Shown piece after piece: positions 4,976 through 5,036 of a DNA stretch of 5,036 bases. Position numbers and translations under genes: made by a program. The notes under the pieces are model-generated. The model made no database searches, was not told the origin of the DNA, and saw only the letters and a program-made list of their open reading frames with translations. The stretch is taken from the NCBI GenBank assembly GCA_947629115.1, contig CANRCL010000082.1, positions 1-5,036 of the forward strand, given 5' to 3'. The first letter of the stretch is position 1. Each line of letters opens with the position of its first letter. The stretch comes from an uncultured Bacilli bacterium (GTDB taxonomy: Bacteria; Bacillota_I; Bacilli_A; RF39; UBA660).

Positions 4976-5036
4976 GGGCGATTAGCTCAGTTGGTTAGAG
5001 TACTTGCCTTACAAGCAAGGTGTCGTAGGTTCGAGT
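4976..5036 (+). tRNA. tRNA-Val(TAC), 3' end cut by the window edge
   Basis: The cloverleaf can be followed to the T-loop. The acceptor 5' strand is GGGCGAT (4976-4982), then TA. The D-arm is GCTC (4985-4988) / GAGT (4998-5001) with loop AGTTGGTTA. The anticodon stem CTTGC (5003-5007) / GCAAG (5015-5019) encloses loop CTTACAA with anticodon TAC at 5010-5012 (reads GUA and other Val codons). Variable loop GTGTC, T-stem GTAGG (5025-5029), and T-loop TTCGAGT ends exactly at 5036. The T-stem 3' strand, acceptor 3' strand and CCA lie outside the window. Further tRNA genes may follow, but none can be seen. Confidence 0.95.

Overview
The window looks like chromosomal DNA from a very AT-rich, low-GC Firmicutes/Tenericutes-type bacterium, such as an uncultured gut Bacilli/Erysipelotrichia-like lineage. 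The signs are strong AT bias, Gram-positive-style Shine-Dalgarno sequences (AGGTGAT, AGAAAGG, GAGG), textbook TATAAT boxes, and TAA as the stop of all five genes. Tryptophan is written TGG and no TGA interrupts the five reading frames, so I see no sign of the mycoplasma UGA=Trp code. I did not compute exact GC content, and the taxonomic call is inference.

Layout. An AT-rich stretch (1-148) carries an imperfect 31-bp-period direct repeat and a promoter for a DUF368/PopT-type membrane protein (149-1069, +). This converges, with a 14-bp overlap, on an MscS-family mechanosensitive channel (1056-1898, -). A 74-bp back-to-back divergent promoter region separates the channel from an MBL-fold hydrolase (1973-2860, +), whose best start is a GTG at 1973, not 1964. 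The hydrolase converges, with a 26-bp overlap, on a compact UvrD/PcrA-like helicase (2835-4295, -) that seems to lack domain 2B. A second divergent region (4296-4417) holds a perfect 15-bp palindrome, the helicase promoter, a stem-loop covering the helicase ribosome-binding site, and the promoter of a Nudix hydrolase (4418-4843, +). The last 190 bp hold two near-identical 31-bp-spaced A-tract/palindrome repeats, a promoter, a leader inverted repeat and the first 61 nt of tRNA-Val(TAC), cut by the window edge.

How the parts fit. The genes alternate strand (+ - + - +) and each seems to have its own promoter and a short predicted leader (about 12-30 nt), so I see no operon. The products are housekeeping or stress types: lipid-carrier recycling, osmotic release, a metallo-hydrolase, DNA unwinding and nucleotide clean-up. 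No phage, transposon, CRISPR, toxin-antitoxin or defence island is evident, and I found no convincing new multi-gene system. The points of most interest are regulatory: the helicase leader hairpin and palindrome, the phased repeats before the tRNA promoter, and the overlapping convergent gene ends.
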